Assembly: GCF_900090045.1 (NCBI RefSeq)
Contig: NC_041787.1
Span: 702,001 to 766,000, forward strand
DNA: 64,000 nt
Origin: Plasmodium malariae
Taxonomy: Eukaryota; Apicomplexa; Aconoidasida; Haemosporida; Plasmodiidae
Reading direction: 5' to 3'
Position numbers and translations under genes: made by a program. The notes under the pieces were generated by a model. The model ran no database searches. It saw only the letters and a list, made by a program, of their open reading frames with translations, and had not been told where the DNA came from. Numbering within the stretch: the first letter of the stretch is position 1; every line of letters starts with the position of its first letter. Below, piece by piece: positions 50,128-62,600 of the stretch.

Positions 50128-51059
50128 ATTATTATTGACTGTACATTATGCTTAAATTTTTTTTTTTTTTTTTTTTTTTTAAATGAACTTGAAAGATGGT
50201 TTTTTAATAAACTTTACCCATTGGAAGTAAATTCATTTATTTTATATATATTATTTATATTATATATATTATTTATATTATTTTTTGTATATTGCTTTTT
50301 TTTTTTTTTTTTTTTTTATCACTATATGCTCACACTGTTCAATGTGCCAGAATGTTATTAGTTTTTTCATTTTTCCCTACGATGTTTGGGTAAGTGCAGA
50401 TATGTTTAATGTTACTTATTTGAGACAAAACACGCAAACTGTTTGTACATATATATATGATGTATGCAGGATGAAGGACGTATAAATTATACCTATGTAC
50501 ATAAAAATATACATATACCTATGCATATATATACAAATATATAAACAATAACACGTACGTTAAACAATCTTTGTAAGTTTTGCGCTCAAAGAAAATACTT
50601 CTACCACCCTATTAGAACAAATGTTCTTTTTTATACAAAAATGAAGTAGCAGAAGTGTCCTAATTACAATGATTAGAATAACTCTTCAAGTTTAAGAGAA
50701 TACCTACATCGAGGTGATGATGTTATTATATATGCTTATAATCGGGGGTGTTTATCAAAAATTTACTGCGTCATTTTATTGAGTCATTTTTTTCTTACAT
50801 TTTAATTCCAAATCTTTAATTTAAAAAGTAAAGTCAAATTTAATTAAAAAAGTTTAGAAAAAAAAAAAAAAAGGTTTTTTTTATTCTATTATGATGCATT
50901 GTATTTTTTTATCATTATGTAAAAAGCACAATAAAAATATATAAAATACAAGCTTTTTAAAAGATTAATCAAATAGATGAACGTATTATATACACATACA
51001 TTCATATATATATATATATATAAACACATATACATAAGTTTGAATATATATACATATAT

Positions 51060-51095
<36 letters not shown>

Positions 51096-51689
51096 GTCTG
51101 TATGTTATGCAATATATGATATTATGTACATACTGAATTAAAAAAAAAAATTTTTAAAGAAAAAAAATTAAACTACATAGTAAAATCTATATAAAAGTAA
51201 TTTTATGAATATAAATCTATAGCATAGTATATATATTTTTTCATTTTGTAAAATACAAAGTTGTAATAAAATAAAAATAAAGTAAAATTGCATAAAATAT
51301 ATTAAAATAGGTAAAATAAATAATAAAACAAGTAAAATGGACTAAAACTAAGCAAAATAAAATAAAAAAAAAAAAAAAAAAAATCATACCAAAACATACA
51401 CAACTGTCAACAGTATCTTTTTATGTAGCATACAAATAATTAATGCTTATCGCTCAGGGTTTCCAATAAAAAAAAAAAAGGTCAATTTTTTTTTTTTTTT
51501 TTTTTTAAAATAGCATTTTCCGTTTGTACTTTTATGCGTGCAACTTTCTTTTTATGATCTCCTTTTATTTATTTTAATATTCATTAATTTTTGAAATTTT
51601 TCGCCAATATTTGTAGTAAATTTCCTCCAATTTTTGCCAAATTTTTGACTGCTTGACCTGATACTTCAGCGCTTCTTCCCATTTATTCC
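50128..51689. other. Intergenic 1.6 kb, microsatellites only
   Basis: Contains poly-T at 50160-50180 and 50298-50318, TTATTTATATTATATATA repeats near 50235-50285, and (TA)n at 51004-51022 and 51070-51094. No gene seen. Confidence 0.6.
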
Positions 51690-54491
51690 TTAATCATCGT
51701 CGTCCTCGTTCAAATCCTCTTCTTCATTCAACACCTGATCATTTTCATCTACACTGGTATCTTCATTGCTCGATGATCCAACTACATCCTTTCCATCGAA
51801 TGTAACAAAACCATTTGAACCATTATTAAATGATGATTCACTGTCATTTGTGCTATTATTATTGTTTGTATTATTGTTCATACTTGTTTGACCTGAATTG
51901 CTTAGAATATCACTATTATTTTGACTATTAAAATTTTTTACAAAGTTTTCAAGTTGATCTTTTGAAAAGACTTGAACACCATAATTATCACTGGCATTAC
52001 CAGCAAGTTTATTTTTTGGTGAAAAATTATTCAGATCGTCTTTTTCTTCATTTTCCAATTTTTGTTTTAATTTTAATTGTTTCTCCTTATCCTTTTGTTT
52101 TTTAAGTATTTTAAAAGCTTCTCTTCTTCTATATTCACTTAATTTTTTATAATATTTGTCATAAAATTTGGATTTATATGGAGTTGAACCTGTTCCCGAA
52201 CCGTTAACAGCATCATCCACGGTCATACCATTACTTCGTTTTAAGAAATTAATTAAATCTTGTTTTTTATCATATACAGAAGTAAATACATAATTGTTTC
52301 CAACTAATTGAGGAGCTTCATGATAATAATTTGATGGAATACCAAGATAGGAATTTTTAATTTGTTTATATGCATCATAGAAGGTATCTTCTTCTTGATC
52401 TTCTTCTTTCTTTTCTGATTTCTTTTGTTTCAAATAGTCAATATTTTTAGAATCATAACTCATATGATATTGTCCGTTCTTTTTTAAAAATGCATTTAGT
52501 TGTTCATTTGATACAGCAGAAGTTTCATTTATGGATAAGTCTTTATCCTCTGTTGCATATGGAGATAACTCATAAAATACCTTATCAGGTGAAGCTAATT
52601 TTCTCAATTCTTCTTCAGTTAAGTCTTCATATGTTAATATACCATCTGAAATTAATTTTTTAATATCTTTTATACTAAATTCGTTTATATTTAATTCATC
52701 CTCCTTATTACCATCACCACTTTCTCCTTGGTTTGCATTATCATTTCCTCCATTTTCATTATCGTCATCATCGTCATCATCACCATCATCTGGAGTCAAA
52801 GATATATATTTTTTTATAATTCCTTCAATCATTTCTCTACTATTAGGATTATTAATACCTCTTACTGTTTCTTTTAAAGTGTCCATTTTGAAAGGTACTT
52901 GACCAGGATTTCTTTTTTTATTTTTTTTCTTTCTCTTACCTCCTTTACGATGTTTTCCCTTCTTAATTCCTTTCTTTGCACCATACAATGATGATTTTTT
53001 AGATGATTTCGGCTTCTGTACATTGCTCAAATCAAAAAAATGATTACCTCCAATAACAGAATTTGTCATTTGGTTTGAGTTTTTTCCTGCACCTGACGAT
53101 GATGCTATTAATTCCTCCTTATCTCCTCCTGCAGAATTACCACTACTACTACTACTACTACTAATATGATTACTACCGTTTGATCCATTGTTATCTGTAA
53201 CATTAATATTTGAATTGTTTGATTCATCATAATCTTCTAAAGAATCCCCATCAGATAATTTTCTATTGATACTGTTTGCAGTAACGTCTACCTTATTACC
53301 ACCTAGACTAGGTTTATATGTGTTTATATCAAAACAATCAAATTTTTTATCATTAGAAACAAAATTATTGAAACTTAGTCTATCTACTAATGATATATCT
53401 TTGTTTGAGTTTAGTAAATACTGATCTGCGTTAAAACTATTTGTATTTATATCATTATTTTCATCAGTAACAACAGCATCCTCATCATATTCATACGCTT
53501 CATCATCTTTTCCAATTTTTGTTGAGTCATCATCTTCTATGTTCAAACCCATTTTATCACCTTTGTTCACTTTTTTTAACATATTCATCATATCTACTGT
53601 ATCTAAGTTAAACATATTTCCATTATGTTTATCCCCAAAATTCATAATTGGTGCATTTACTGGAAGTTTTGCAAGAATATCTTTTAAAAATTCTTTATTT
53701 TTTAAAAAGTCATCATTTTGAATATTTTCTTTTATTTTTTCTACATCAACTCCTGCATTTTTTAAAACATTTTCTAATCTATCTTTTAACTCATTAATTT
53801 TATTAAGTTGTTCCGGGGTTAACTGAATATTTTTTCCCTTATTTTCGCTACCCTTTGTTCCATCTTCTCCTTCTACTCCATTTTCTCCTTTATTATTCAA
53901 GTTAGAATTATTAAACGAACTCAACATATCTTTAAATAAAGCACCATATGTACTAGCCCTACTATCATCATTATTATTATTATCACCTGACTTTTTATCA
54001 CCGTCTAACGAACTAAGGAACGAATGAAATATTTCATTATTTAAAATATTTTCTATATTTAATTTTCCCCCTTTTCCCTGAAATATTTCACTGTTTAGAA
54101 GATTTTCTAAATTCATGTTATTTAATTTTCCTCGTTCTAACATATCGTTAAAAGGTTTCATCATATTTTGAAAATCTCTGTTTGCAGATGCATCACAAGT
54201 CTGTTTTGCTTCTTTTTCCTTAATGTTACTACTATCATCTTTTACACCCTCATTATTTTCATTTTTGTTGTTATCATCTGAGTTGCCATTATTTTCATCA
54301 GCTCCTCCACCTCCTACTGAATTGTCTGCACTATTGTCTATACTATTATTCTCATTATTGCCACTTCCAGTTTTTCCTGACTTGTTACATGTAGGCTTGA
54401 CATTCAGGGTGCGATTTCCATTCGGCACATTTGCATAATAGCAATTAATTATAGTTGAAAAAATCAAAAAACTTACAGCCAACAACTTCAT
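51690..54491 (-). CDS. PTEX150: PTEX150, structural subunit of the protein export translocon (933 aa)
   Basis: Single exon. PTEX150 joins EXP2 and the HSP101 unfoldase in the PTEX complex that moves parasite proteins across the vacuole membrane into the host red cell. A signal peptide is clear (MKLLAVSFLIFSTIINCYYA), followed by a cysteine (KPTCNKSGK) and a Gly/Asn/Asp-rich acidic region. A conserved helical block runs from about residue 100 to 310 (NFQNMMKPFNDMLERG-like start, LTPEQLNKINELKDRLENVL, DILAKLPVNAP). A strongly basic stretch (about 500-530, KGKHRKGGKRKKKNKK) precedes a poly-Asp run, and the protein ends in an acidic tail (EEEDLNEDDDD). Length and composition fit the known family, whose P. 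falciparum member is about 990 residues. No PEXEL is needed for this vacuolar component. Confidence 0.92.
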   Translation of the reverse strand: MKLLAVSFLIFSTIINCYYANVPNGNRTLNVKPTCNKSGKTGSGNNENNSIDNSADNSVGGGGADENNGNSDDNNKNENNEGVKDDSSNIKEKEAKQTCDASANRDFQNMMKPFNDMLERGKLNNMNLENLLNSEIFQGKGGKLNIENILNNEIFHSFLSSLDGDKKSGDNNNNDDSRASTYGALFKDMLSSFNNSNLNNKGENGVEGEDGTKGSENKGKNIQLTPEQLNKINELKDRLENVLKNAGVDVEKIKENIQNDDFLKNKEFLKDILAKLPVNAPIMNFGDKHNGNMFNLDTVDMMNMLKKVNKGDKMGLNIEDDDSTKIGKDDEAYEYDEDAVVTDENNDINTNSFNADQYLLNSNKDISLVDRLSFNNFVSNDKKFDCFDINTYKPSLGGNKVDVTANSINRKLSDGDSLEDYDESNNSNINVTDNNGSNGSNHISSSSSSSGNSAGGDKEELIASSSGAGKNSNQMTNSVIGGNHFFDLSNVQKPKSSKKSSLYGAKKGIKKGKHRKGGKRKKKNKKRNPGQVPFKMDTLKETVRGINNPNSREMIEGIIKKYISLTPDDGDDDDDDDNENGGNDNANQGESGDGNKEDELNINEFSIKDIKKLISDGILTYEDLTEEELRKLASPDKVFYELSPYATEDKDLSINETSAVSNEQLNAFLKKNGQYHMSYDSKNIDYLKQKKSEKKEEDQEEDTFYDAYKQIKNSYLGIPSNYYHEAPQLVGNNYVFTSVYDKKQDLINFLKRSNGMTVDDAVNGSGTGSTPYKSKFYDKYYKKLSEYRRREAFKILKKQKDKEKQLKLKQKLENEEKDDLNNFSPKNKLAGNASDNYGVQVFSKDQLENFVKNFNSQNNSDILSNSGQTSMNNNTNNNNSTNDSESSFNNGSNGFVTFDGKDVVGSSSNEDTSVDENDQVLNEEEDLNEDDDD

Positions 54492-57400
54492 TTTATCAAA
54501 AATTTTATCTTATATACTTATAATATATTTATACATATACGTATGTATATGTCTATATATATATAGTATATAATTACAAAAAAAAAGCTATTAAAAATTA
54601 AGAAATTCGAAAACCAAAAAATATTACGAAATAGTAAATGCTAATAATTAAAAAAAAAAAATTTTTAATTATTAAAAACTGGAATAAAATTCTGATAAAT
54701 GTTAAATAGTGTTAAATAATGGAGTATTTTGTTTCTCCTTCATAGCACTCTAAGTACTGTGTATTTCGTGTGAAACGATATATAAATAAAAAAAAACTAA
54801 CAATAAAATCTAAAAAAAAATTAAATACTACTGTAATTAAAAAAAACAAGAGTGTTCTTGTAAATTTTACAATAGTAACATTTAATAAAAGGAAATGGAA
54901 AAAAAAAAAAAAAATCAAAGTACACAAGGTATGTTCATGATATATAAATGAACTAATAAAAAATGTATAAATAAATGTACTAATATATACATATATATAT
55001 ACAAGCCTAACAAAGCTATATAATTATTGTAAAATTATTAAAAATTAAATAGAAAAAATAATATATATGTAAAAAAAAGTTCTTTCACATTTTATACTTT
55101 TTGTATCTACATATAACTTATATATACAATATATTTATAAAGTAGTATAATATATATATTATTAAACAATTTTGGTTGTAAATTAACAAAGCCAACGTTT
55201 ATTAATCTATTATAATTATTAGAAATTAAATGTATAAAAAACATTTATATATAATAAATTTTTTTTAAATATATATATATTTCACTAATTAATATTTTGA
55301 AAACGTACAATTATCTATAAAAATGTATATGTATAAATTATAATATTTAATAATAGAAAAATAAAAAATAAAAAATTTTTAATTATACATATATAATCTT
55401 TAAAAAAAAATAATAATAAATAAATTCCAAAAATGAAAAAAAAAAAAAAAAAAAAAAAAGAGTTTTTAAAGCTATATTTATTGAAGTCATGTTTTATAAT
55501 AAAATTCATAAAACATAATTCATTTTATTTAATAATAAAATGTAACAAGCTTAAAAATGTAAACTTATATAAAGTTATATTATAATAAAATGTACATGGG
55601 TTTTTATTTATAAATTAGTGTACGAACGTATATATATGTATATATATATAAATATATTTATATAAAGTAAAAATATATTGTTAGTAATTAAATTGTATTT
55701 AATCAATTTTTGAAAAAACAACTGATTTTTATAAAAATTAATTATACGTAAAATGTTAATTATAATATATAGCATGTGTTATTTTATAAATTACATCTTA
55801 AATTTTTTTTTTCATTTTTTTTCACATGAGGTTATAATAATATATATTATAACTTCGTGTATTTTGATTTATCATTGCCACATTATACTTTTTTATAACT
55901 GATTATGGGGGTAAACAATTCAATTCATTGGTTTAATAATACTTAAATATAATTTCATGTATAAAAAATATAAGCGCCTTTGAAATTAAAATAAATTAAA
56001 AGAAGTTGCATGTAACCTTGGCTCGATGAAACACTTAAAAAATTATTACAGCTGCTTAAAGCCGGGATTTCACATTTAACGAAAAACTTAAGAGAAAAAA
56101 AAAAAGAAAAAAAAAAGCATATTTTTAATGCAAGAAGTTACGTACGTACCACAAGCCATCACTAACACAAATAAATAAAAAACACTTCTTTTCTTCTTAA
56201 GCAATCATTAATATGTATATATATATATTTATATATATACTTCTTCCGAGTTTCAGGCAGCAGTGTTAATTTCTGCATGTTCAACTGTGAGAAGAGCAAA
56301 TCCCCACAACACTTACAGTTACATATATATATATATATACATACTTGTAATATTGTACACTGTAATTTATCTTAGAATTATAATAATGTATTACATATTA
56401 CATATACAATTCATATATATATTACATCATAATATATATTTAAATACACGTAATTATTATATGTATGTAACATGTATAATGTAATATATACACGTAATTA
56501 TATATATACTGTAATATATATACACGTAATTGTATATATGTTACAAAAATATAAACTCTTATTTATATATGTTGTAACTAATATTTTTCGATTAAAAATG
56601 TTTATTTCTTTTTCTTTTTTTTACTTTATATTTTTTATTTTTTGCTACATTTTTATTTTTATAACTTAGTAAATGGTAGTAAATTAATACGCAACTTTCA
56701 TAATTTTCTCTTACATTTTATAAAAACAAAGAAAAAATTCTCTTTTTTTTCACAATACGTATAAAAAAAATTTTTTTCGCATTTGCGTGCACATTATATA
56801 TATATATGAAATATATGTATATTTTTAATATTTTTTAATTTTTTTGTTAATTTACGTTTTTCAATTTTCCTTCATAAAATGAATATCTCATTTTTCAATT
56901 TTAACCTCAGTAAAACTGGCTCTTTCTGCTTATATATACTATTCACACATACGTAGCGTGCGAAGTTTTAGCGGCTATATACATGTGTATAATGTTAATT
57001 CATAATAACATATATATATTATATGTTTATATTAATTGTATATATAATATACGCAACTACTATGCATTATTGTGCTTTTACTCATGCCGTAATAATATGT
57101 TATATATACATTTTTTTTTTATAATAAAAATCTTAGGGAATAAAACAAAAATATTTAAATTTAAAAAATTAAGAAAAATCGAATAAAAAAAAATAATTAT
57201 TTAAGAGTAAAAAAAAAAAAAAAAAAATTAAAAAAAATATACCCAAGGAACCCTTGCACAAACAGTATTTCTCATTTTTTTTTTTTTTAAATATCGAAAT
57301 AAAAAAATTAAAGCAAATTCTTCTGCTTAAAAAAAAAAAAAAAAAAAAATTTTATATATAATAATAAAATAAAATGTATCGAATATTTACAACATTTTAT

Positions 57401-57884
57401 TTTTTTTCAAAATATAAATAGTCTTTAAAAAAAAGAAAGCATGCATCTAAAGGTGATAGCAGAGTGAGTGAACCATTTATTATATAGTATGATAATGTGC
57501 AATTATAATTTACATACACCATTAAAACAAAGCTACAAAGAGGAAAGAAGTTTTTTCAGCGTACTAATCGTCTCTTCATATTAAAAACTATAACTACTTA
57601 TTTAGTAAGTAAAAAGAACAATATTTTTGCTTTTATTGTGAGGTTAAATTATTACATTGCTGAATTCAATTAAAAATAGTAATTTACATTAACAAGTTTT
57701 ATATGATGTCATTTAAAAAGGTTAAGTAGTAACCATAAAATTAAACAACACACTGTTAATGTAATAGTTTATATTTATATCAGTTTATCCATTCCTTTTA
57801 CATGTGTAACTCTTAAACGAAACCATATGGTAGAAATTTTTTTAAATATTCAGAACTTACTATCCTTTTCACTAGAGCTTTAAC

Positions 57885-57925
<41 letters not shown>

Positions 57926-58873
57926 TGTTCAAAACGTACTATCTTATGTATACCTCATGATTTTATTCCTGAGGTAACTCTTACAGCCATGCGGACAATA
58001 ATTACTGCTTTGTGTCATTCTTTTATATTGGGCATTTGATGATAAAATATAATTACACAGTAGCAATGGCAAGAAATTGTAGATCACTGGCGAGTTGAGG
58101 TTTTCTTATAAATATTAAAAGAAAATATATCATATTATTATATAGATATACATATGCGAATATATTCATATGTATTACATGTACAGTAATGTACTCTTTA
58201 ATACTGAAAAACCTTACAGAGAATTAAATTATTTAACAAAGAGCATTTTTTTTTTTTTTAATTATTAACATGCAAGGAAAAAAAAAAAAAAAAATCAGTT
58301 ATTTTCCTCTAACACACATACTGATTAATAATAAAAAAATGAAGGAAAATAAAAATGATCGCCCTGTTTAACTGTGGCAAAATACGGTTACGTCAATTTT
58401 CCATATTATGCAAATCATGACTTACAAGTATCTTTACATTCGAGGTATAATAATTAAAAGTAAATTTCAAAAAAAACCAATGGTATTTTGAAATGTATTT
58501 TACGAAAAAATTTTATGAACACATTATTTTAAAAAAATATACTGCCGTTTCTTTTTTTTTTTTTCTCGATTTAATTTTTATTATAATTATTTTTATTTTT
58601 TCTACAATTTCAACGTCTTTGTAGTAATATCTCCACATCCGTTTTAAGCGTTTTTTTGATATGTTTTTGTTTCTTACGTTTTTTTCTTCTTCCTTACATA
58701 TATTTTTCCTAATTTTTTACATATTTTTTTGTTTACATATTATATATACTTTTTTCCTTTTCGTTTTCTATATGTCTGCACCTAGTGCATCATAAAAAAT
58801 AATTACAAAAAATTACGAAAAGTTAAAAATTACGGAAAATAAAGAATTTATTTTTAATTTTGTGATTAAGAAG
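54492..58873. other. Long A+T-rich intergenic region, no supported gene
   Basis: About 4.4 kb upstream of PTEX150 (minus) and of the 59.6 kb gene (plus), hence a double promoter region. It is rich in poly-A, poly-T and (TA)n tracts. Two stretches with higher base complexity stand out, at about 55990-56080 and 57950-58100, neither with an open frame of interest. It is not extreme enough in A+T to call a centromere. Confidence 0.55.
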
Positions 58874-58937
58874 ATGGATGAGTATTTTTGCAGGTACAAA
58901 AATAGTTAGCAATATCATGTTGTTTCTTATTCATTTG

Positions 58938-58968
<31 letters not shown>

Positions 58969-59519
58969 AATGTTACAACTTACAGAAACATTTTAACTCA
59001 AAAATGTGTTATTTGTAAACAAGTGCACATAACACAATTTTTGAATAAAAAATATTTTTTATAAAAACATATAATAATAATACCGCAAAAAATACGACAA
59101 AATGTGTAGAACTGTTCTACGTGCTATGTGCATATATATACATACATATATGTTTAGCTGTAAAACATGTATGTATATTTTTTAAATAAATCCAAATTTT
59201 TAAGTTACGTGAAAGTGTAAGGCATTAAAGTTTTTTTCTATCTTTAGTTATCACTTTAACACAATTAGTGTGTGTATGTATGTTTTATACATATTAATGT
59301 GTCATTAAATGGTTACGCTTGTGACAACACTGGAGAGGGGAGTACAGTAAATTTCAGTAGTTGTATATCATCATAAGGTATACATACGCAAATCTATGTA
59401 TATATATGCGCATGTATGTAGGTATGTATGTATGTATATATATTATATATATATGTACGCATGCCCGCAGGACGGTAGATACGCTAACAACCACCATGGA
59501 ATCAGTAAACTCAATCTGA
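58874..59519 (+). other. Possible spliced short upstream ORF (22 aa)
   Basis: ATGGATGAGTATTTTTGCAG at 58874-58893 is followed by a gtacaa donor. After 577 nt an acceptor (atgcccgcag) leads to a G+C-raised block at 59471-59519 that completes the frame (phase 2 plus one base) as RTVDTLTTTMESVNSI with a TGA. It ends 82 bp before the next start codon. It may be a 5' UTR exon pair with an upstream ORF, or noise; the evidence is splice consensus, phase and composition only. Confidence 0.25.
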
Positions 59520-59601
59520 TGATAAATAATTTTTTTTTTTTTTTAATATATTCATAAAAATAATTATATATACAAAGTGTACCTATCAATATAAACACAA
59601 A

Positions 59602-62600
59602 ATGAGTGTAAATAATAGAAAAAAAAGTATTTATTTTTATAAAAATAGGAGCACAAATAGTATTGAAGTTGTAAACTCCCAAAAGAGTAATTCCTTTATG
59701 AGTAATAATTCAAACAATGAAAATAAAAACAAAAATATAAGTAAAACAAAAGAAGATTTTCTAAAAAGTTATTTTGGAATTTTCATTAATAATAATAATA
59801 CTTGGAAAAAATCCAATGATTCAATATTTTACGAAATTAAAAGTTCAGAAGAGAATAAAATTAATAGCCACTTAACTTTTGAAAGTGCCGATGAAGATGA
59901 AATTGAAAATATAGATGCACAAATAGGATCATCAAGGAGATCTTTCTATTCTATATATGACTACACCGATGAAACTGAGAGTAGTGATTATAATATGTTA
60001 AATGTGAATCAAGGATACGAATTCTTTTACAATGAAAAAACATTAGATCCATCAATTACAGGAAAAATGCTCTTACATGAGCTTGGAAATAATTACATGC
60101 ACATCTACGATACGGACAATTTTTATAGCAATGATGAAAGTAGTGAGGATATAACTGAAGAAGTACACTCCACGAGAAATAAAAAAGCGGATAAAAGTAG
60201 GAAAACCTCAAAAAGGGCTGCAAAAAAGACGGTAAAAAGGGCAGAAAAAAGTGCTGTAAAAAGAGAAGTATATATCGCATCGGACAGAGCAGCAAGAGGA
60301 GAAACGATCGTCGAAACTCAATTTGAGACAAATAACAAAGCGAGAGTAAAATCTGTAGAAGGATCAAGAAACAGTCCTATTAAAAACATACGCAATTTGG
60401 TGAATCGCTACAAAATGAATAAATCGCAAGCAAACATTCAGTACATTGGAATTATTACCATTCTGAAAAAGTATACATACGTAATAAAAAAAAACGGTAT
60501 TATATTTTTTAAGAATAGATTAAATAAAAAGGAAATACTTTTAAGTAGAAAAATTAAAAAAAGGTTCAATAGGTCTAACAATTTTTACTCTACATTTAGA
60601 AAGTATATAGGTGATATGCGAACGAAGGAAAAGATAAATAAATGCTACTTTTTTAGATATCTATATTTTTGCATGCTCAAAAAAAAATTTCAAAATTATT
60701 ATAGGAAAAAAAAATTAAAGACATTAATCAAGTATGCTAATAGACAAAAAAGAAGAAATTCTTATTTAAGCAAATATATAAAATGCTCTTTACATGATAA
60801 ATCTTATATGGAAAAAAAAGACTCTGAAGAATTCACATGGAATAGAAGTCTTGTACAGATTTCGCCAGAGGGTACAAATACTTCTAAAGAATCTTTAGAT
60901 ATTCATAGTAAATGCAAAGAAGGCGACAAATATGATATGGACTCCTTTGGCCATGATACGAATAATAATAGAAGTAGCAGCAATGCCTTTATTGGTGAAA
61001 GAGAAAGAGAAGGTAACACGGAATCTGAAGACAAACATGTGCAAGTAAGTTGCGAAAAAAAAATCATGTCTTATTCTGATTTGGATAGCGATCTACAAAT
61101 GTTTAAAAAAGGGTCGATAAAGAAAAAGAAAAAAAAGAACGCAGAAAAGGAAATAGAAGAGGGACAAGAAATAGAATCAGGAAAGGAAATAGAAGAGGAA
61201 CAAGAAATAGAATCAGGAAAGGAAATAGAAGAGGAACAAGAAATAGAATCAGGAAAGGAAATAGAAGAGGGACAAGAAATAGAATCAGGAAAGGAAATAG
61301 AAGAGGGACAAGAAATAGAATCAGGAAAGGAAATAAAAGCCGAAAAGGAAATCGAAGTGGAAAGGGAAAACAAAATTGTAAACAAAGTGGAAAGAAACAT
61401 CTGCAGTCAAATGAGCATAAGAAGTGGTGCCAGTCTCAGTGCCAATCCTGAGAGTCCAGTGGAAAATGTGGACCCAGAGGACAATAATAATGACGAAGGA
61501 TTCACAAAGAAAAAGAGTGCATCCGATTGCAACAGTGAAAACGAAGAAATAGATATGCGTTCCAACTGTTCTCAGATCTACAGTAATTCTGAGAAAATAC
61601 AAAGGGGTTTAAATAATTCAAAAATTTTTGTCTTATCTGAAAATATAAATGTTATCGAAAAGATTGTTATGTCAAAAGAAGAAGAAAAACATAGAATGAA
61701 TAATCAACATAACAGTATTAGCATAAATTTTTTAAAAATCATAAATAACTCAATTGATACACAAAAAAATATATGTCATAAGGTATGGGAGAAAAAAAGT
61801 TCTGAACAAGTAAGCAATGATATAGCTAGGGGGGAATCTGACCATAGTAAAACATCCGAAATTAATGATCATGCATGTAGTAGTTTTTCTATTATTAAAA
61901 GTGTTAGCGATATTATTTTCCCAAATATAAGTAATGGTCATATTGATAGTTTAGGGATTGAAAACAGTAGGAGAGAAAGCTCTAGCAAGAATAGCGAAGG
62001 AGGTACTAATAGTGATTGCATTGTAGAAAAAAGAAATTATGATAACAAGGAGAAAAGCATTAGCGGGTTTAGTGACAGCATTGTGGACCAGAGTAATGAT
62101 AGCAACAAAAGAGAAAATATCAGCCATCGCAGAAGTGTAAGCATAGATGATAGTATAACTGAGAATGAAAATGAAGCACATATACTTACTCAAAGCAATA
62201 ATAGTGCTGCTATAGTCACTAAAGAATCAAATTTTTCTGGAAATATTGAAAAAATAAATTATGTCAAGGATGAGGAAGAAAATAAAAATAGCAAATATAC
62301 ATGTCAAAAGGATACGGAGGATAGCAATAAAGAGAGTAACAAAGAAAGCAGGAACGAGAGCAGTATAGAAAGTAGTAAAGAGAGCAGTATAGAAAGTAGT
62401 AAAGAGAGCAGTATAGAAAGTAGTAAAGAGAGCAGTATAGAAAGTAGTAAAGAGAGCAGTATAGAAAGTAGTAAGAGAGCAGTATAGAAAGTAGTAAGGA
62501 GAGCAGTATAGAAAGTAGTAAAGAGCGCAGTATAGAAAGCAGTAAAGAGGGCATCAAAGGGAGCAGTAAAGAGGGCATCAAAGGGAGCAGTAAAGAGGGC

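Noticed and set aside
57680..57780. C/D box snoRNA, from an ATGATGT box C-like motif
   Set aside because: No CTGA box D at a suitable distance and no flanking inverted repeat.
54492..58873. Centromere
   Set aside because: A+T is high but interrupted by base-complex stretches; Plasmodium centromeres are more extreme and longer in uniform A+T.
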